This document shows, piece after piece, positions 51,201 through 59,500 of a DNA stretch of 64,000 nucleotides; position 1 is the stretch's first letter, and every line of letters begins with the position of its first letter. Under the pieces are notes generated by a model. The model worked only from the letters and a program-made list of their open reading frames with translations. It was not told where the DNA came from and searched no databases. This DNA comes from Prostheceraeus crozeri (lineage: Eukaryota; Platyhelminthes; Polycladida; Euryleptidae), in NCBI GenBank assembly GCA_907163375.1, contig CAJQUW010009052.1, positions 186,001 to 250,000 of the forward strand, in the 5' to 3' direction. Position numbers and translations under genes: made by a program.

Positions 51201-54200
51201 CCCTTTGACAACGATTTCAAAATTAGGAACGGTATTTCTCAAATTAGGTGTTGCTACCAGAAAATTCCTAGATAGAAAGTTCATCAGCGTGCATGAGCAA
51301 AGATGAATCTGTATTGGTGATTTGGAGGTCTGTATACTCACGAAATTCTTATAATGCCATGCCAAGAGAAATACATTGATGGCAAGGGATATTTTCATGT
51401 ATAGTGATGATTTCTTAAGTTCTACGAGGCAACATGAAGGTCTCACTTAACTTGACTTCGCACTTGATTAGATGAATTCGGTTCAAACGAAAGTGTAGCA
51501 ACCCCAGTTGTTTATCAGGGTATCATTCCTATGCTAAACATCACCCCATCACAATTTCGTTATTTTGTGAAATATGCATTGAATTGTGGTAGAGGTGTTT
51601 TTCTTGAAAATCAAGTCATGTTCAGGAATTAATTGTTTCTGTCACATGACTACCGTATTTTCTCGAATATGTCTAGCAGGTTATGTGATTTCTTGTTCAA
51701 TACAAGTACAGGTGCTATTTGAGGACGAGAATATTTTCTAGTCGGATTTAGCTGTCTTGACCTTATAGTGATGAAATACGAAAGGGAATGGATAAAAGAA
51801 AAAATGATTGAGACAGCAACAACTGATTAGAGACGCCAGATTAGCAATAGCAGCTTGTATTGAGTGAATATTAATGTGGTGTTGCCCATTTTGTCATCAT
51901 TTCGATAAGATCTGCAAGTTATCTGAAGGTATCTATGAAAATAAATTCCTTAATTAAGCAAGCAGTTAGGCCTTCGTGTTATGATGGAATATAATTCCTA
52001 AAACATGCTAACATTTTTATGTTCTTTTGATCATCTAAAAGCCAAGAACATTTACTTAGACCAACTGTTTGACAAGAATAGTTATTGACAGTCTTTGTTA
52101 GATAGCATGAAAACACCAGAATCTTTGTCACACCCCAATGGTTGTCGTTTTATAACAGAACTCGTAAGAATCTCCTAGCTGATAGACTTAGGCATGGGTT
52201 CTATTCGAAGGTGGATTGTGATTATTTCTCAATGTGGGCAGTAATCGAGAAAATAAGATATCCTACATTGATTTACGATTCGCATAGCCAACTATGGTGT
52301 CAGCTCTATTATCTTCTTCATTACGTGAGGTATCTAGTTTAATTCCAGTCAGAGGAAGTCAGGAACAAAGATCTATTGTCAGATCTATCAGTAAAAATCA
52401 TTAACTTAAAATCGATAATTAAGAGTAATAATTAGAAACATCGTCAGTGCTCCTACGATGCATTTCTTACTTAAAGCGGCTTCAAGGGCATTCGACTTTT
52501 GCATATAACTTTTGATTAAACTTTGATTTACAGAATTCAAAACATTCAATTCAGTATTCTTCTCTATGTAATGCCTCAGTCTTGTTTATCTTCAATTACT
52601 GACAATTTTCAGTTTGAATCTGTGCACAGTTGTTTGTGCAAGCTAAATAAAATCTCTTGAAAGCCACAAGTCTTGATATCTTAGTATTATGTCTTCAGTT
52701 TGAATCATGGCAGAGAGACTGCTAGTAGCGAATCTGACTGAAATGTCTTTAATCTCGAAACTCAACGAGTCACTGGAGACCATTCGATTGCCAAATGTGA
52801 ATCTGATCCCCGGAAAGTCGATATCTCTCTGAGTTCAATTTCCATTAACATTGGCAATGTACAAAAGAAGTGGAGAGAAATCCAGGGAACAAAACACTGC
52901 TCCAGTTTCTAAGAGAAGTAGAGAACAGACATCGGAGATATTTAATAAAAAGCTGTTCATCGAGCAGATTGATGCTCTATATCTCGAGCTGAAAAATCTA
53001 TTGTAGAGCAAGACACTGACATATATTGTTTCTGAATTTTGACTTTTATTTCACTGTGTGTATAAACGTTTTGTCATGATTTATCTGTAAATACAGTGTT
53101 CGTTTTTGTGATTATGCATATTCTCTCGTTTCCATCTAAATTCTTCTATGTGTATATTTCCTGTTACATTGCAGTGTAACTGTAGCTTACATTCATGGTA
53201 TCACTTCATAGCAGGATGCTTTATAGTTATTCTCATTCACAAAATTTATCAGGAAATATACTGGATAACCTTTAGACTGTCATAATTGAAAATGATCGAT
53301 GCTACTTAGCTGATTAAATACAGTATGTCATAAAAGTAATCCTAATATAGTGTACTCAACAACAGGGGAAAGTTCAATACAAAGAAGAAAATAGTGTACC
53401 AGCCTTTGTTTTCTGAATAGAGACAGTCGAAAGATCAGGGGTAAAAATGGAAAACGGCTATCGCGGGAAACCATGTAATAGAAGTGAATAATCTAAGAAC
53501 GCCATTTCTACTTTATTTTTCTACAAGAACAAGAGCACAAGAAGTCGCAGTTAAAAGTTGTAATAGTTGAAATGGGCTACTTACCTTCAATTTTAATGAA
53601 AGATGTTATCGAATATCAAACACCACCACTGTTGAACATCAACTTCCACCATCATTTGAATTAAAAAAAATATCGCGTCATTTTGATGGAAGTTTATTTT
53701 TACTCCTTTCGCGACCTCTCTTTATGCGGAGTACGGTCGTAGTGGCAATGACAACAGAATGTCGCAGAGACAACGAAAAATCAATAAGGACACAGAGATC
53801 CATAAACCTCTATTCCACCGTCATCACGACTCTTGCAGCAAAATATAGTACCACGTTAATCAAGTTCAATGAGGAAAAGTCAGCGTAAACATTGTGAATA
53901 GAATAATTCGATATTGAGTTGCATCCTCAGTTGAAAAATGAGAACAGACTTGAATAGCTGCCATTTAACCCAATATCAGCAATCGTCAGAAGGCCTAGTT
54001 CACGTCTCTCAACAACTCCCTATCTAAAGTTGTAGCCATGCCCGGGTAAATTTGAGATTTGCAATTAGATAGTGAAATTTCGACGGGCATTCATTATCAC
54101 TTTAAACCAGGGATGCGAAGTCATATCATTTTGATAGGACTCCGACTCCGGGTGACAAGTATATAAAGCCTAGTTTTTTTTCAATAAACTGGCAACCTAC

Positions 54201-55259
54201 ATCACAGATTACTGTAGGCTTACCTGAAACTATTTTAGTGATAATTGTTGCATCAATTATCAATCATTTTCGATGAAAGCTTATCAAATGTCGCTTTATG
54301 TTGGATGCATACTGATGTGTGCTTCACACGGTTTTTCTCCAGTGTCTTCCAGGCAGGAAAATCCCCATCCTTCTCCAAAAAATATGAGTTCACTTTCAAT
54401 TTTAATATGCACTTTAGAGGAGCCATTACACACGATTAACGTGAGGGTAAAAAGTAATGTACTCAAACAAACCAGTAATTAATTTTTGTCTCTGATGTGA
54501 CCTTTGGTGCGTAGGTGTGATCGAGAGTAGGAAGGCTTGTCTTCCCTATTGAATCACCGAGTGAAAAGACAATCCTTTTTCACTACCACAGCTTATTCCC
54601 TAAACTATTACAAACTTTGCATGCAGCAGTGTCTCTGTACTTTTGTTTGACGGAGAAAGTTGACATCAAGACAGTGACAGCTATGTACGAGGATAAATAA
54701 TTTGTTTGTATTATATTCCGGGTCTAGTTATAGGCTAGTTAAAATGATAGGACTCCGACTCCGCATCCCTGCTTTAAACACACCACTGGGAAACCTCCTC
54801 AGTTTGTGAGCCTGCAATATGCTGCTTTTTCTGAACAGAATAATTAAATTTTTCTTTGCCTATTGCAAAGCGTAAACATTGCATGCATTATTATGAGATT
54901 TGAGCACGTGTATAGTTATACTTTGAAATCGTATTCAAACTTGGATTATAATGATTTCACCAAATTAGCGATGTGAAAAATATTGAACTTTTTTTCAGGC
55001 GGTGTTGATGGTAATCGAACGCAGTACGGGAGAAGTCTGCAGGCGGATGCTGACTTTGTTGAGCGAATTAGCGACAAGTCTTCTGTTGACTGCAGAGCAG
55101 ATCTCCCTTGGCCTAAAACGCATTTATCAGGAAATGCCCGACATAAACTTGGATGTCCCTAATGCATACCCTCTCCTTGAACGATTTATCACACGCGGCT
55201 TCAATGATGGAAAAGGCTTTATTACTACGGCCCAAGTTAGAGAAATGCCGCAGAAGTGA
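35848..55259 (+). CDS. PDCD4: PDCD4, programmed cell death 4 (six coding exons)
   Basis: Tumour-suppressor-type translation repressor that binds the helicase eIF4A and blocks its entry into eIF4F. Coding exons 35898-36201, 39192-39298, 41539-41652, 45180-45404, 46227-46547 and 54999-55255/55259 all have AG and GT borders and join in frame to ~443 residues (human 469). N-terminal part: basic RTIRKAKR near residue 45 and the family's [15 protein letters not shown] at ~100-114. First MA3 domain ~140-262, second ~305-430. The eIF4A-contact acidic residues are kept: LDIP (D244) and MPDINLDVP (D405, D409). The human DSGRGDS phosphodegron has no clear counterpart. The end is uncertain: TGA at 55257 overlaps a consensus GTGAGT donor, and the usual RGRKRFVSEG tail was not found in the window. 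Confidence 0.93.
36202..39191 (+). other. PDCD4 intron 1
   Basis: 2990 bp between matching donor and acceptor. Apart from a coding-like relic on the minus strand (37200-37560), nothing is recognised. Confidence 0.85.
37200..37560 (-). pseudogene. Degraded coding-like tract, unrecognised
   Basis: One minus-strand frame stays mostly open for ~110 codons with two stops. It reads [20 protein letters not shown], later [11 protein letters not shown], then [21 protein letters not shown] and [15 protein letters not shown]. Composition is coding-like, with little low complexity, but I cannot name the family. It is probably part of an old mobile element inside the PDCD4 intron. Confidence 0.25.
39192..39298 (+). 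CDS. PDCD4: PDCD4 exon, conserved [10 protein letters not shown] motif
   Basis: Acceptor TTGTGTCATTTCAG, donor GTGAGG. It completes the split Gly codon and encodes [20 protein letters not shown] then [15 protein letters not shown]. This is the linker signature seen in all PDCD4 proteins just before the first MA3 domain. Confidence 0.95.
39299..41538 (+). other. PDCD4 intron 2
   Basis: 2240 bp; no element or gene recognised inside. Confidence 0.85.
41539..41652 (+). CDS. PDCD4: PDCD4 exon, start of first MA3 domain
   Basis: Phase-0 exon of 38 codons, acceptor TTTATCTTCAG, donor GTAAGT. Encodes [20 protein letters not shown] then [14 protein letters not shown], matching the human ...IIQEYFEHGDTNEV segment. 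Confidence 0.95.
42482..42667. repeat. Family-A MITE, right-arm fragment
   Basis: Matches the right half of the full copy at 26.1 kb: TAATTGCAAAT, then TTACCCGGGCATGACTACAA, then CCCATTTTTTCAACTGAGAA and the terminal TGCAACTCAATATT. The left arm is missing or too diverged to see, so no hairpin is formed here. Confidence 0.75.
44041..44600 (+). mobile_element. Retroelement reverse-transcriptase relic (LTR/DIRS kin)
   Basis: An old broken copy. One open frame (44103-44318) reads [14 protein letters not shown], resembling the KKNGKxRxxVDYR region of Ty3-like reverse transcriptases, and VHLDDFLIV further right resembles a YLDD catalytic box. Several breaks are evident. No terminal repeats were found. 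The family is uncertain: Ty3/Gypsy-like or DIRS-like. Confidence 0.4.
45180..45404 (+). CDS. PDCD4: PDCD4 exon, core of first MA3 domain
   Basis: 75 codons, phase 0, acceptor TTCTCTATTTCAG, donor GTAAGA. Contains [20 protein letters not shown] and [10 protein letters not shown], aligning with human LAVSLALEGKASHREMTSKLLSDLCG. Ends [11 protein letters not shown], which carries the Asp and Pro that contact eIF4A in human MA3-1 (LALDTPRAP). Confidence 0.95.
45405..46226 (+). other. PDCD4 intron 4
   Basis: 822 bp, the shortest intron of the gene; nothing recognised inside. Confidence 0.85.
46227..46547 (+). CDS. PDCD4: PDCD4 exon, end of MA3-1 and start of MA3-2
   Basis: 107 codons, phase 0, acceptor TTCTTTTTCAG, donor GTGAGA. 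Begins [19 protein letters not shown] (human LVGQFIARAVGDGIL), includes the [20 protein letters not shown] linker and ends [17 protein letters not shown] (human CLKELEVPHFHHELVYE). No internal deletion relative to the family. Confidence 0.95.
46601..46640 (+). mobile_element. piggyBac left terminus with TTAA target
   Basis: TTAA followed by CCCTTTTAACGGTAGAGCGA and then the perfect palindrome CGACACGTGTCG. A TTAA target and CCC(T) start are the hallmarks of piggyBac ends. It sits ~200 bp before the transposase relic in the right orientation. The matching right end was not found. Confidence 0.6.
46800..47812 (+). pseudogene. piggyBac transposase, N-terminally deleted and frameshifted
   Basis: DDE-type transposase relic of a cut-and-paste DNA transposon. 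First frame (46822-47352) starts in [14 protein letters not shown], the block with the first catalytic Asp of piggyBac (SxDE...FKGR). The VDNYM segment with the second Asp is in a different frame near 47070-47085, so there are compensating frameshifts around it. [20 protein letters not shown] follows in the first frame. The second frame (47306-47812) has [20 protein letters not shown] with the third Asp, and ends in a Cys/His-rich domain ([25 protein letters not shown]), normal for the family. The N-terminal ~250 residues are absent, replaced by a CA/CG-rich tract (46730-46770). Inactive. Confidence 0.88.
47813..48018. other. piggyBac 3' flank
   Basis: AT-rich, with an AATAAA at about 47840 that could be the transposase polyadenylation signal. 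Its end, TTGAAACAAACTGTTTAGTATGTCATAAG, is repeated at about 50754-50783 (see the hAT entry). Confidence 0.5.
48019..48026. repeat. hAT target-site duplication, left copy
   Basis: GTCATAAG, exactly repeated at 50695-50702 on the other side of the element. Confidence 0.9.
48027..50694. mobile_element. Non-autonomous hAT element, 2.67 kb, 8-bp TSD
   Basis: Left end CAGAGCTGGAAAAATTCC; right end reverse-complemented CAGAGTTGGAAAAGTCGG. The exact duplication GTCATAAG flanks it. Both subterminal regions are full of CAATTCCAATTCC repeats, in direct rather than inverted orientation. No transposase frame is visible. Inside are (GA)n tracts (48415-48431, 49463-49482), a polypurine stretch near 49550-49700, and a TTAACCCTGCATTAAAGGGCAGCC-like piece (minus, ~50217-50240) that resembles a piggyBac-type end. 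The element interrupts the piggyBac flank, so it is younger than it. Confidence 0.9.
50703..53910. other. Rest of PDCD4 intron 5 between elements
   Basis: No gene recognised. Contains the second copy of the ~30-bp direct repeat ending GTCATAAGTCACTTGATG at 50754-50792. Short open frames at 51097-51446 and 52142-52342 have no family features. Confidence 0.5.
53911..54107. repeat. Family-A MITE, left arm (interrupted by hAT)
   Basis: Begins ATATTGAGTTGCATCCTCAG and follows the full copy at 26.1 kb through GCCATGCCCGGGTAAATTTG to ATCACTTTAAAC, where the hAT is inserted. The sequence resumes after the insertion as CTTTAAACACACCACTGG (54772 to about 54800) and then diverges or ends. Confidence 0.8.
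54108..54771. mobile_element. Non-autonomous hAT element, 664 bp, 8-bp TSD, inside a MITE
   Basis: Left end CAGGGATGCGAAGTC; right end reverse-complemented CAGGGATGCGGAGTCGGAGT. The exact duplication CTTTAAAC (54100-54107 and 54772-54779) is part of the host MITE sequence, giving an unambiguous insertion. GACTCCGACTCCG occurs just inside each end. Two open frames inside (54245-54482) show no transposase motif and are taken as chance. Confidence 0.93.
54999..55255 (+). CDS. PDCD4: PDCD4 exon, second MA3 domain
   Basis: Acceptor TTTTTTTCAG. Encodes [20 protein letters not shown] and onward to [20 protein letters not shown], keeping both Asp residues of the eIF4A interface. It can end two ways: CAGAA before a consensus GTGAGT donor (exon end 55255, phase 2) or CAG-AAG-TGA with a stop at 55257-55259. 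Known PDCD4 proteins continue for about 20 residues with an RGRKRF-type basic tail, which favours splicing to an exon not seen here. Confidence 0.93.
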
Positions 55260-55466
55260 GTGATAATTTCATTTTAAACAGTGATTGTGGAAGCAGATAG
55301 CTCATGTTGCTGCTGTGATAATTAATCTTCACATTCTCATTGAAAATTTTCTAATTGTTGCTAATGTACACATCGAAATCATCGTTGGATGAATTTTAAG
55401 GATGCAAGTGGATTTTGTATTAGACGTGCGGGATCATATTGAACATTTACATTTGTACTTAAGATC

Positions 55467-55620
55467 GTGGTCTCTGTGACACAGTGGTTAGGTGCCACTT
55501 AACGATACCTTGGTTCAAAGGTCGTGCCCCGTAATTATCATTGGAAGTCGGCATTAAAGGAACTCACACTTTAGGAGCAACACCACTCCAGCTAAAGTAT
55601 GAGTATGCCAGTAGCATTCA
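55467..55620 (+). repeat. tRNA-derived SINE candidate
   Basis: TCTCTGTGACACAGTGGTTA then GGTGCC is a good pol III A-box region (tRNA D-arm like), and GGTTCAAAGGTCG about 35 bp later is a B-box-like sequence. The 3' region continues with CCCCGTAATTATC. No poly-A tail or target duplication was recognised, and the cloverleaf is incomplete, so a SINE head or decayed tRNA pseudogene is more likely than a working tRNA. Confidence 0.45.
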
Positions 55621-56025
55621 AGCCATGACATTGTAGCAAATGAGCGGAACATAATCCTTCCACAAATCAATTCGGTGATGTAATGGCTTATGCTACTGAA
55701 ATCCGCATTTTTGTCGAGTTTCTATGGATCCTAAAAAGTGGTGCTGCAGATTCGCATAGTCCTTTTAGTAGCTTATAGGGGTGCAATTCGTGAGCGCAAT
55801 AGCTTTTTGACATAATTATGAGGCCATAGCAAGTCATACAATACGAAGTTTTACAAAAACATGAAGAAACTCATGAATTCTACGAAAATCGAGACGTGGG
55901 TAAAAGCTTGAACAAAATCAATTTATAAATGTGTCGATATTACATGCATAAAGTAACAACTCATCAAACTTATTGATGAGTCAATTGTCCAGTATATCGA
56001 TACCATTGGTCGTCATGTTAGAAGT
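55621..56025. other. Non-coding stretch
   Basis: Nothing recognised between the SINE-like sequence and the LINE 3' end. Confidence 0.5.
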
Positions 56026-56163
56026 TTTTTTTTCTTTTTTACTGAATTTTCACCCCTAGCACAGCTATGAGCCATGAACGAAGCTAGGGGTTACTCAATG
56101 AAAAACTAATAAATTGTATTACTTTAAATAAATAAAAGAAAAAAAACAGATCTTCTAATCTGA

Positions 56164-58176
56164 TTAAGCTGCCCCCATCAGAAACCTATTCGCACGCCTC
56201 TTGAAAGTATCAAGATTGTATTGGTCAGGGAAAGTGGTCTGGGGAAGCTGATTCCAAAGCTGTGCCGTGCGAACAAAAAAGCTTTTCGAGCGACTCACAG
56301 TACGTGCGCGTTCTAAGCTCACATTATAGCATGTGAGTGCATTAGCTCTGCGTGTGCTTCTGGAGAAGATCTTAGGTTTGGGTACGCACTCATTTACTGC
56401 AGAGCTGCTTCTACCGAAATAGTACCTGTAGAAGAGACTGAGTGAAGCAACATCCCGTCTGACGGAGAGCGGCTGCAACTTGCTAGCAAGATTTTCACCC
56501 ATGAGATTCTTGACACGTTTCTCAACCCGTTCAAGGAGGTTAAGATGCGTTTGTGGGGCGCCTGCCCACAGATGACAACAATACTCCATCAGAGGACGAA
56601 TAGTGGACTTGTAAAGATAGCAGATAGTCTGTGGTGGAAGATAGCTGCTAGCACGATAGAGACTACCAATGCGTTGAGCTGCCTGCTTGCTAATGGATTG
56701 GATGTACGGTTTCCATGACAAGTCTTTCGTAACCGCCAATCCAAGGAAGGAGATGGAATCTTGTTCTCTGATCCTATTATCTGACATCTTAATGCTATGA
56801 TCATCATCTCCTTTAAGTCGTGAGTGCAGAATACTCTGAGTTTTTGAAGGATTGAAGGAAACAAGCCAATTGGCGCCCCATTCTGAGACCCTGCGTAAGT
56901 CTTCATTAAGAACGTTGCATAACTGCTGACGTTGCTGAGCGTTTTTAGCGAGTCGCTCATTGGAATTGAAGAGTGTTGTGTCATCTGCATACATCACCAA
57001 TTTACTCACTAGGCAGTCTGGGAGGTCGTTGATGTACAGCAGAAAAAGAGTGGGTCCCAAAATTGACCCTTGAGGAACTCCTGCATTGACAAACTTGGTG
57101 GAAGACTTTTGGCCATCTAAGACGACAGATATCTGCCGGTCACTAAGGAAAGAAGGAAGAAGTTTGTGGAGTTGATCAGCAACTCCATAGGACTTTAGCT
57201 TCATAAGGAGTCCCTGATGCCAGACTTTATCGAATGCCTTGGAAATATCCAAGGCAACTGATCTCGTCTCACCTTGTCTGTCAAGGACACGACTCACATG
57301 TTCAGTGACATATGAAAGAAGATCTGCAGTTGATCGAGAGTGCCTGAAGCCATACTGTTCTTCTGATAGAAGGTTCTGAGTTTCAAGGAAGTTAACAATG
57401 TGTTGGTTAATCACTGCTTCAAAAATCTTGCCAGCAATTGGAAGCAGGCTGATAGGACGGTAACTAGATGGAAGAGATGAGTCAGAACCTTTCTTTGGAA
57501 CTGGAACCACGGAAGCTACTTTCCAACAAGAGGGAAACTCACCGGTGGATACACATCTACTGAACAGTTTAGATAAAAGTGGAGAAAGCTCAGGTGAGAG
57601 ATGCTTGAAGACCGAAACCGGGATGCCGTCTGGTCCACTAGACTTAGAGCTATCGAGACCGGCGATGATCTTTTTGACGTTTCGGACTGTGACTGAAGGA
57701 GGACTAACTGTCTCATCAGTGCGCATGGGAATTGGAGGTGGAATTCTACCTCCATCGTCTAATGACGAATTCTTCGCAAACTCTTTGCAAAGAAGCTCGG
57801 CTTTGTCTGCTGAGGTTGTCGCCATAGAAGTACTGACTTCGGCATGACGGAGTGCTGGGATGGAGGATTTGTTCCTATTGGTGACACTGTTGTAAATCCT
57901 CCAGAAGTCCTTAGAGCCAAGCTTTTGGGTAGCAATGGATTTCCGTACATACAAAGCGTAACGGCTTTTGGCCTGATGTATGGTTTCCTTGCAATGTCTA
58001 CGTGCGGTTTTGTACAATTCAAGTTTGCCAGCGCTACTGTCACGCTTATACTTATGGAAAAAGTGGTCACGCTGGCAACTTGCAGCTGCACATTCTGGTG
58101 TAAACCAAGGTTGTGAGTGAGGCTTCATTTGGAAAGTACGGTGAGGATGTAGGCCAACATCCCTATCTGAAGCCAC
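56164..58176 (-). CDS. LINE ORF2 reverse transcriptase region, 670 codons
   Basis: A continuous frame carrying the reverse transcriptase that copies the LINE RNA at a nicked target. Motifs by residue: SSGPDGIP (179-186), SYRPISLLP (239-246), [10 protein letters not shown] (274-283), [10 protein letters not shown] with the first catalytic Asp (D310), VPQGSILGP (368-376), YADD (396-399, catalytic D398 and D399), then ISFLGLAV. The C-terminus has [20 protein letters not shown] and the [10 protein letters not shown] / FKRRANRFL tail typical of CR1/Jockey-group proteins. The first Met here is an artefact of a frameshift just upstream: the family's endonuclease should be fused in front. The frame shows no stops, suggesting a fairly recent copy. 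Confidence 0.9.
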   Translation of the reverse strand: MASDRDVGLHPHRTFQMKPHSQPWFTPECAAASCQRDHFFHKYKRDSSAGKLELYKTARRHCKETIHQAKSRYALYVRKSIATQKLGSKDFWRIYNSVTNRNKSSIPALRHAEVSTSMATTSADKAELLCKEFAKNSSLDDGGRIPPPIPMRTDETVSPPSVTVRNVKKIIAGLDSSKSSGPDGIPVSVFKHLSPELSPLLSKLFSRCVSTGEFPSCWKVASVVPVPKKGSDSSLPSSYRPISLLPIAGKIFEAVINQHIVNFLETQNLLSEEQYGFRHSRSTADLLSYVTEHVSRVLDRQGETRSVALDISKAFDKVWHQGLLMKLKSYGVADQLHKLLPSFLSDRQISVVLDGQKSSTKFVNAGVPQGSILGPTLFLLYINDLPDCLVSKLVMYADDTTLFNSNERLAKNAQQRQQLCNVLNEDLRRVSEWGANWLVSFNPSKTQSILHSRLKGDDDHSIKMSDNRIREQDSISFLGLAVTKDLSWKPYIQSISKQAAQRIGSLYRASSYLPPQTICYLYKSTIRPLMEYCCHLWAGAPQTHLNLLERVEKRVKNLMGENLASKLQPLSVRRDVASLSLFYRYYFGRSSSAVNECVPKPKIFSRSTRRANALTCYNVSLERARTVSRSKSFFVRTAQLWNQLPQTTFPDQYNLDTFKRRANRFLMGAA

Positions 58177-58300
58177 TCTGTCAGTTCTTGCGCCGACTTG
58201 TGGACGTTCTCGCTCAGAATCAAATTCTCAGCTTGAACTTGACTGATGTATCGTGAAATTTCCAATTACTTGATAAATATACAATTTACTTACTTACTTA
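58177..58300 (-). pseudogene. Broken junction between LINE endonuclease and RT
   Basis: One minus frame reads [20 protein letters not shown] then LQIGMLAYI, the expected linker, and then slips into the RT frame at CATCCTCACCG near 58150. To the right a CTTA/TACT tetranucleotide run (58293-58310) with stops separates it from the endonuclease frame. This looks like a microsatellite expansion or small insertion plus a frameshift. Confidence 0.6.
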
Positions 58301-59108
58301 CTTAAGAAAAGTGCGGAAGCCACACCAGTCTGCTTTGGAGAATTGATAAACTGTTCTATGGAAGGGTGCAGACGGTGTGGAGCAAACTTGTTTGCCAGAA
58401 ACTGTGATAACACAGTGATCAGACGTGCCGAGGGGAGAAGTAACCTTGTGTGAAAAACAAGTTGGATTTGAGGTGAGAAACAGGTCAAGGAGATATCCAG
58501 TATCCCCAGCTCGGTCAGGCACTCTGGTAGTGACAATTTGACTAAGGTTGTGAGAGACAGCGAAATCCTGGGCTGCCTGACCGGAGAGATCGGTGGTGCG
58601 TGAGTGCACAAGCCAGTCAACATTGTGCACGTTGAAGTCACCAAAAACGGCAACTTCAGCGCTGGGATACTCTTGTAGAAGAGAATCGATCTTGTCAGAA
58701 AGAACATTGAAAATATCCGCATTAGTTGATGGAGAGCGGTATAGGAAAAATAGAAGAAGTGGTCTTCTGCAGCGGCGCAATGAAGGCAAGATACTCATGC
58801 CTTGGATCCTCTGAGCTACAAAGCCTTCTCAAGGGAAGGCTTGTCTTGGCATAGACTCCAAGACCATGACAAGGTGCTTTATCCATCCGGTGAAATATGT
58901 ATCCATCAGGAGTAACGTCGCTTGATGACACACTGGGATCTAACCTGGTTTCCGACAGGGCTAGAAGATCTGGTGACTTACCTTGCAGGAAGATGTTGAT
59001 GTCGTCGTAATTGGACCTCAGTCCTCTTACGTTGCTGAAGCTGATCCTGAGAGGGGTTTTGAGCTTGACGGCTTGACTACGTTTCTTGTGTGTCTTTCTC
59101 ATTTTCAT
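58298..59108 (-). pseudogene. LINE APE-type endonuclease, frameshifted
   Basis: Frame 58722-59108 holds the N-terminal half: ISFSNVRGLRSNYDD, LLALSETRLDPSV and the GYIFHRMD segment. Frame 58298-58798 holds the rest: FLYRSPSTNADIFNVLSD, VAVFGDFNVHNVDW and GTSDHCVI, the SDH catalytic motif. The two halves are offset by a one-base-type frameshift near 58750. Together they cover the usual ~230-residue apurinic-like endonuclease that nicks target DNA for reverse transcription. Confidence 0.85.
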
Positions 59109-59109
59109 A

Positions 59110-59500
59110 ATTTCTCATGGAATATCAATCAAATAAACGAAAATTATACTGTACAACAAAGTGATACAAGAAACTTTGGAAGGCATCAGAAAAACGTAAA
59201 TAATAGCAACAAAGCTGCAATAAATAATACGCAAAAAAAGACACTTATAGGCACAGTTCATGTCGCAAAAGCTTGAAGAAACCCAAATGAGAACCCCTTT
59301 GCCGTAACAATGGGTACAAGTCAGGTAGGCCACAGAGGAACCGGATACAGCTACACGGGCTAAACCCCTCAGTAAAGCTACCCACGCATGTCCGTGGCAG
59401 TGGAACTGTACCGCCTTTTTTCGAGCAGTTGACCGGGCCTGCCTCCCAAAGCATTACCAGTGGGTTCGGGACCCTCGAACTACCTGACGCCCGTATGCCG
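59110..59500 (-). other. Probable LINE 5' leader
   Basis: GC rises sharply at 59280-59500. It includes TGCCACGGACATGCGTGGGTAG on the minus strand. No ORF1-like protein was recognised. Assigned to the LINE because of continuity and composition; the boundary is a guess. Confidence 0.45.

Larger units (their letters stand above)
46548..54998 (+). other. PDCD4 intron 5, nested-transposon intron
   Basis: 8451 bp, the largest PDCD4 intron. It contains a piggyBac relic, a TSD-bounded 2.67-kb hAT beside it, and a family-A MITE interrupted by a 664-bp hAT. The segment 50703-53910 shows no gene and no element that I can name. All insertions leave the flanking splice sites intact. Confidence 0.88.
56026..59500 (-). 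mobile_element. CR1/Jockey-group LINE, nearly full length, minus strand
   Basis: Non-LTR retrotransposon read leftward: GC-richer 5' leader (about 59500-59110), endonuclease segment in two frames, a damaged junction at about 58180-58300 containing (TACT)n, an intact-looking RT frame, then a 3' untranslated region and an A-rich tail seen as TTTTTTTTTTCTTTTTT at 56026-56041. The 3' UTR has a stem-loop with ACCCCTAGC (56052-56060) pairing with GCTAGGGGT (56083-56091). No separate ORF1 or target duplication was identified, and the 5' boundary is approximate. Confidence 0.85.

Noticed and set aside
54245-54482. Frame with a signal-peptide-like start
   Set aside because: It lies entirely within a 664-bp non-autonomous hAT element; the hydrophobic start is likely chance.
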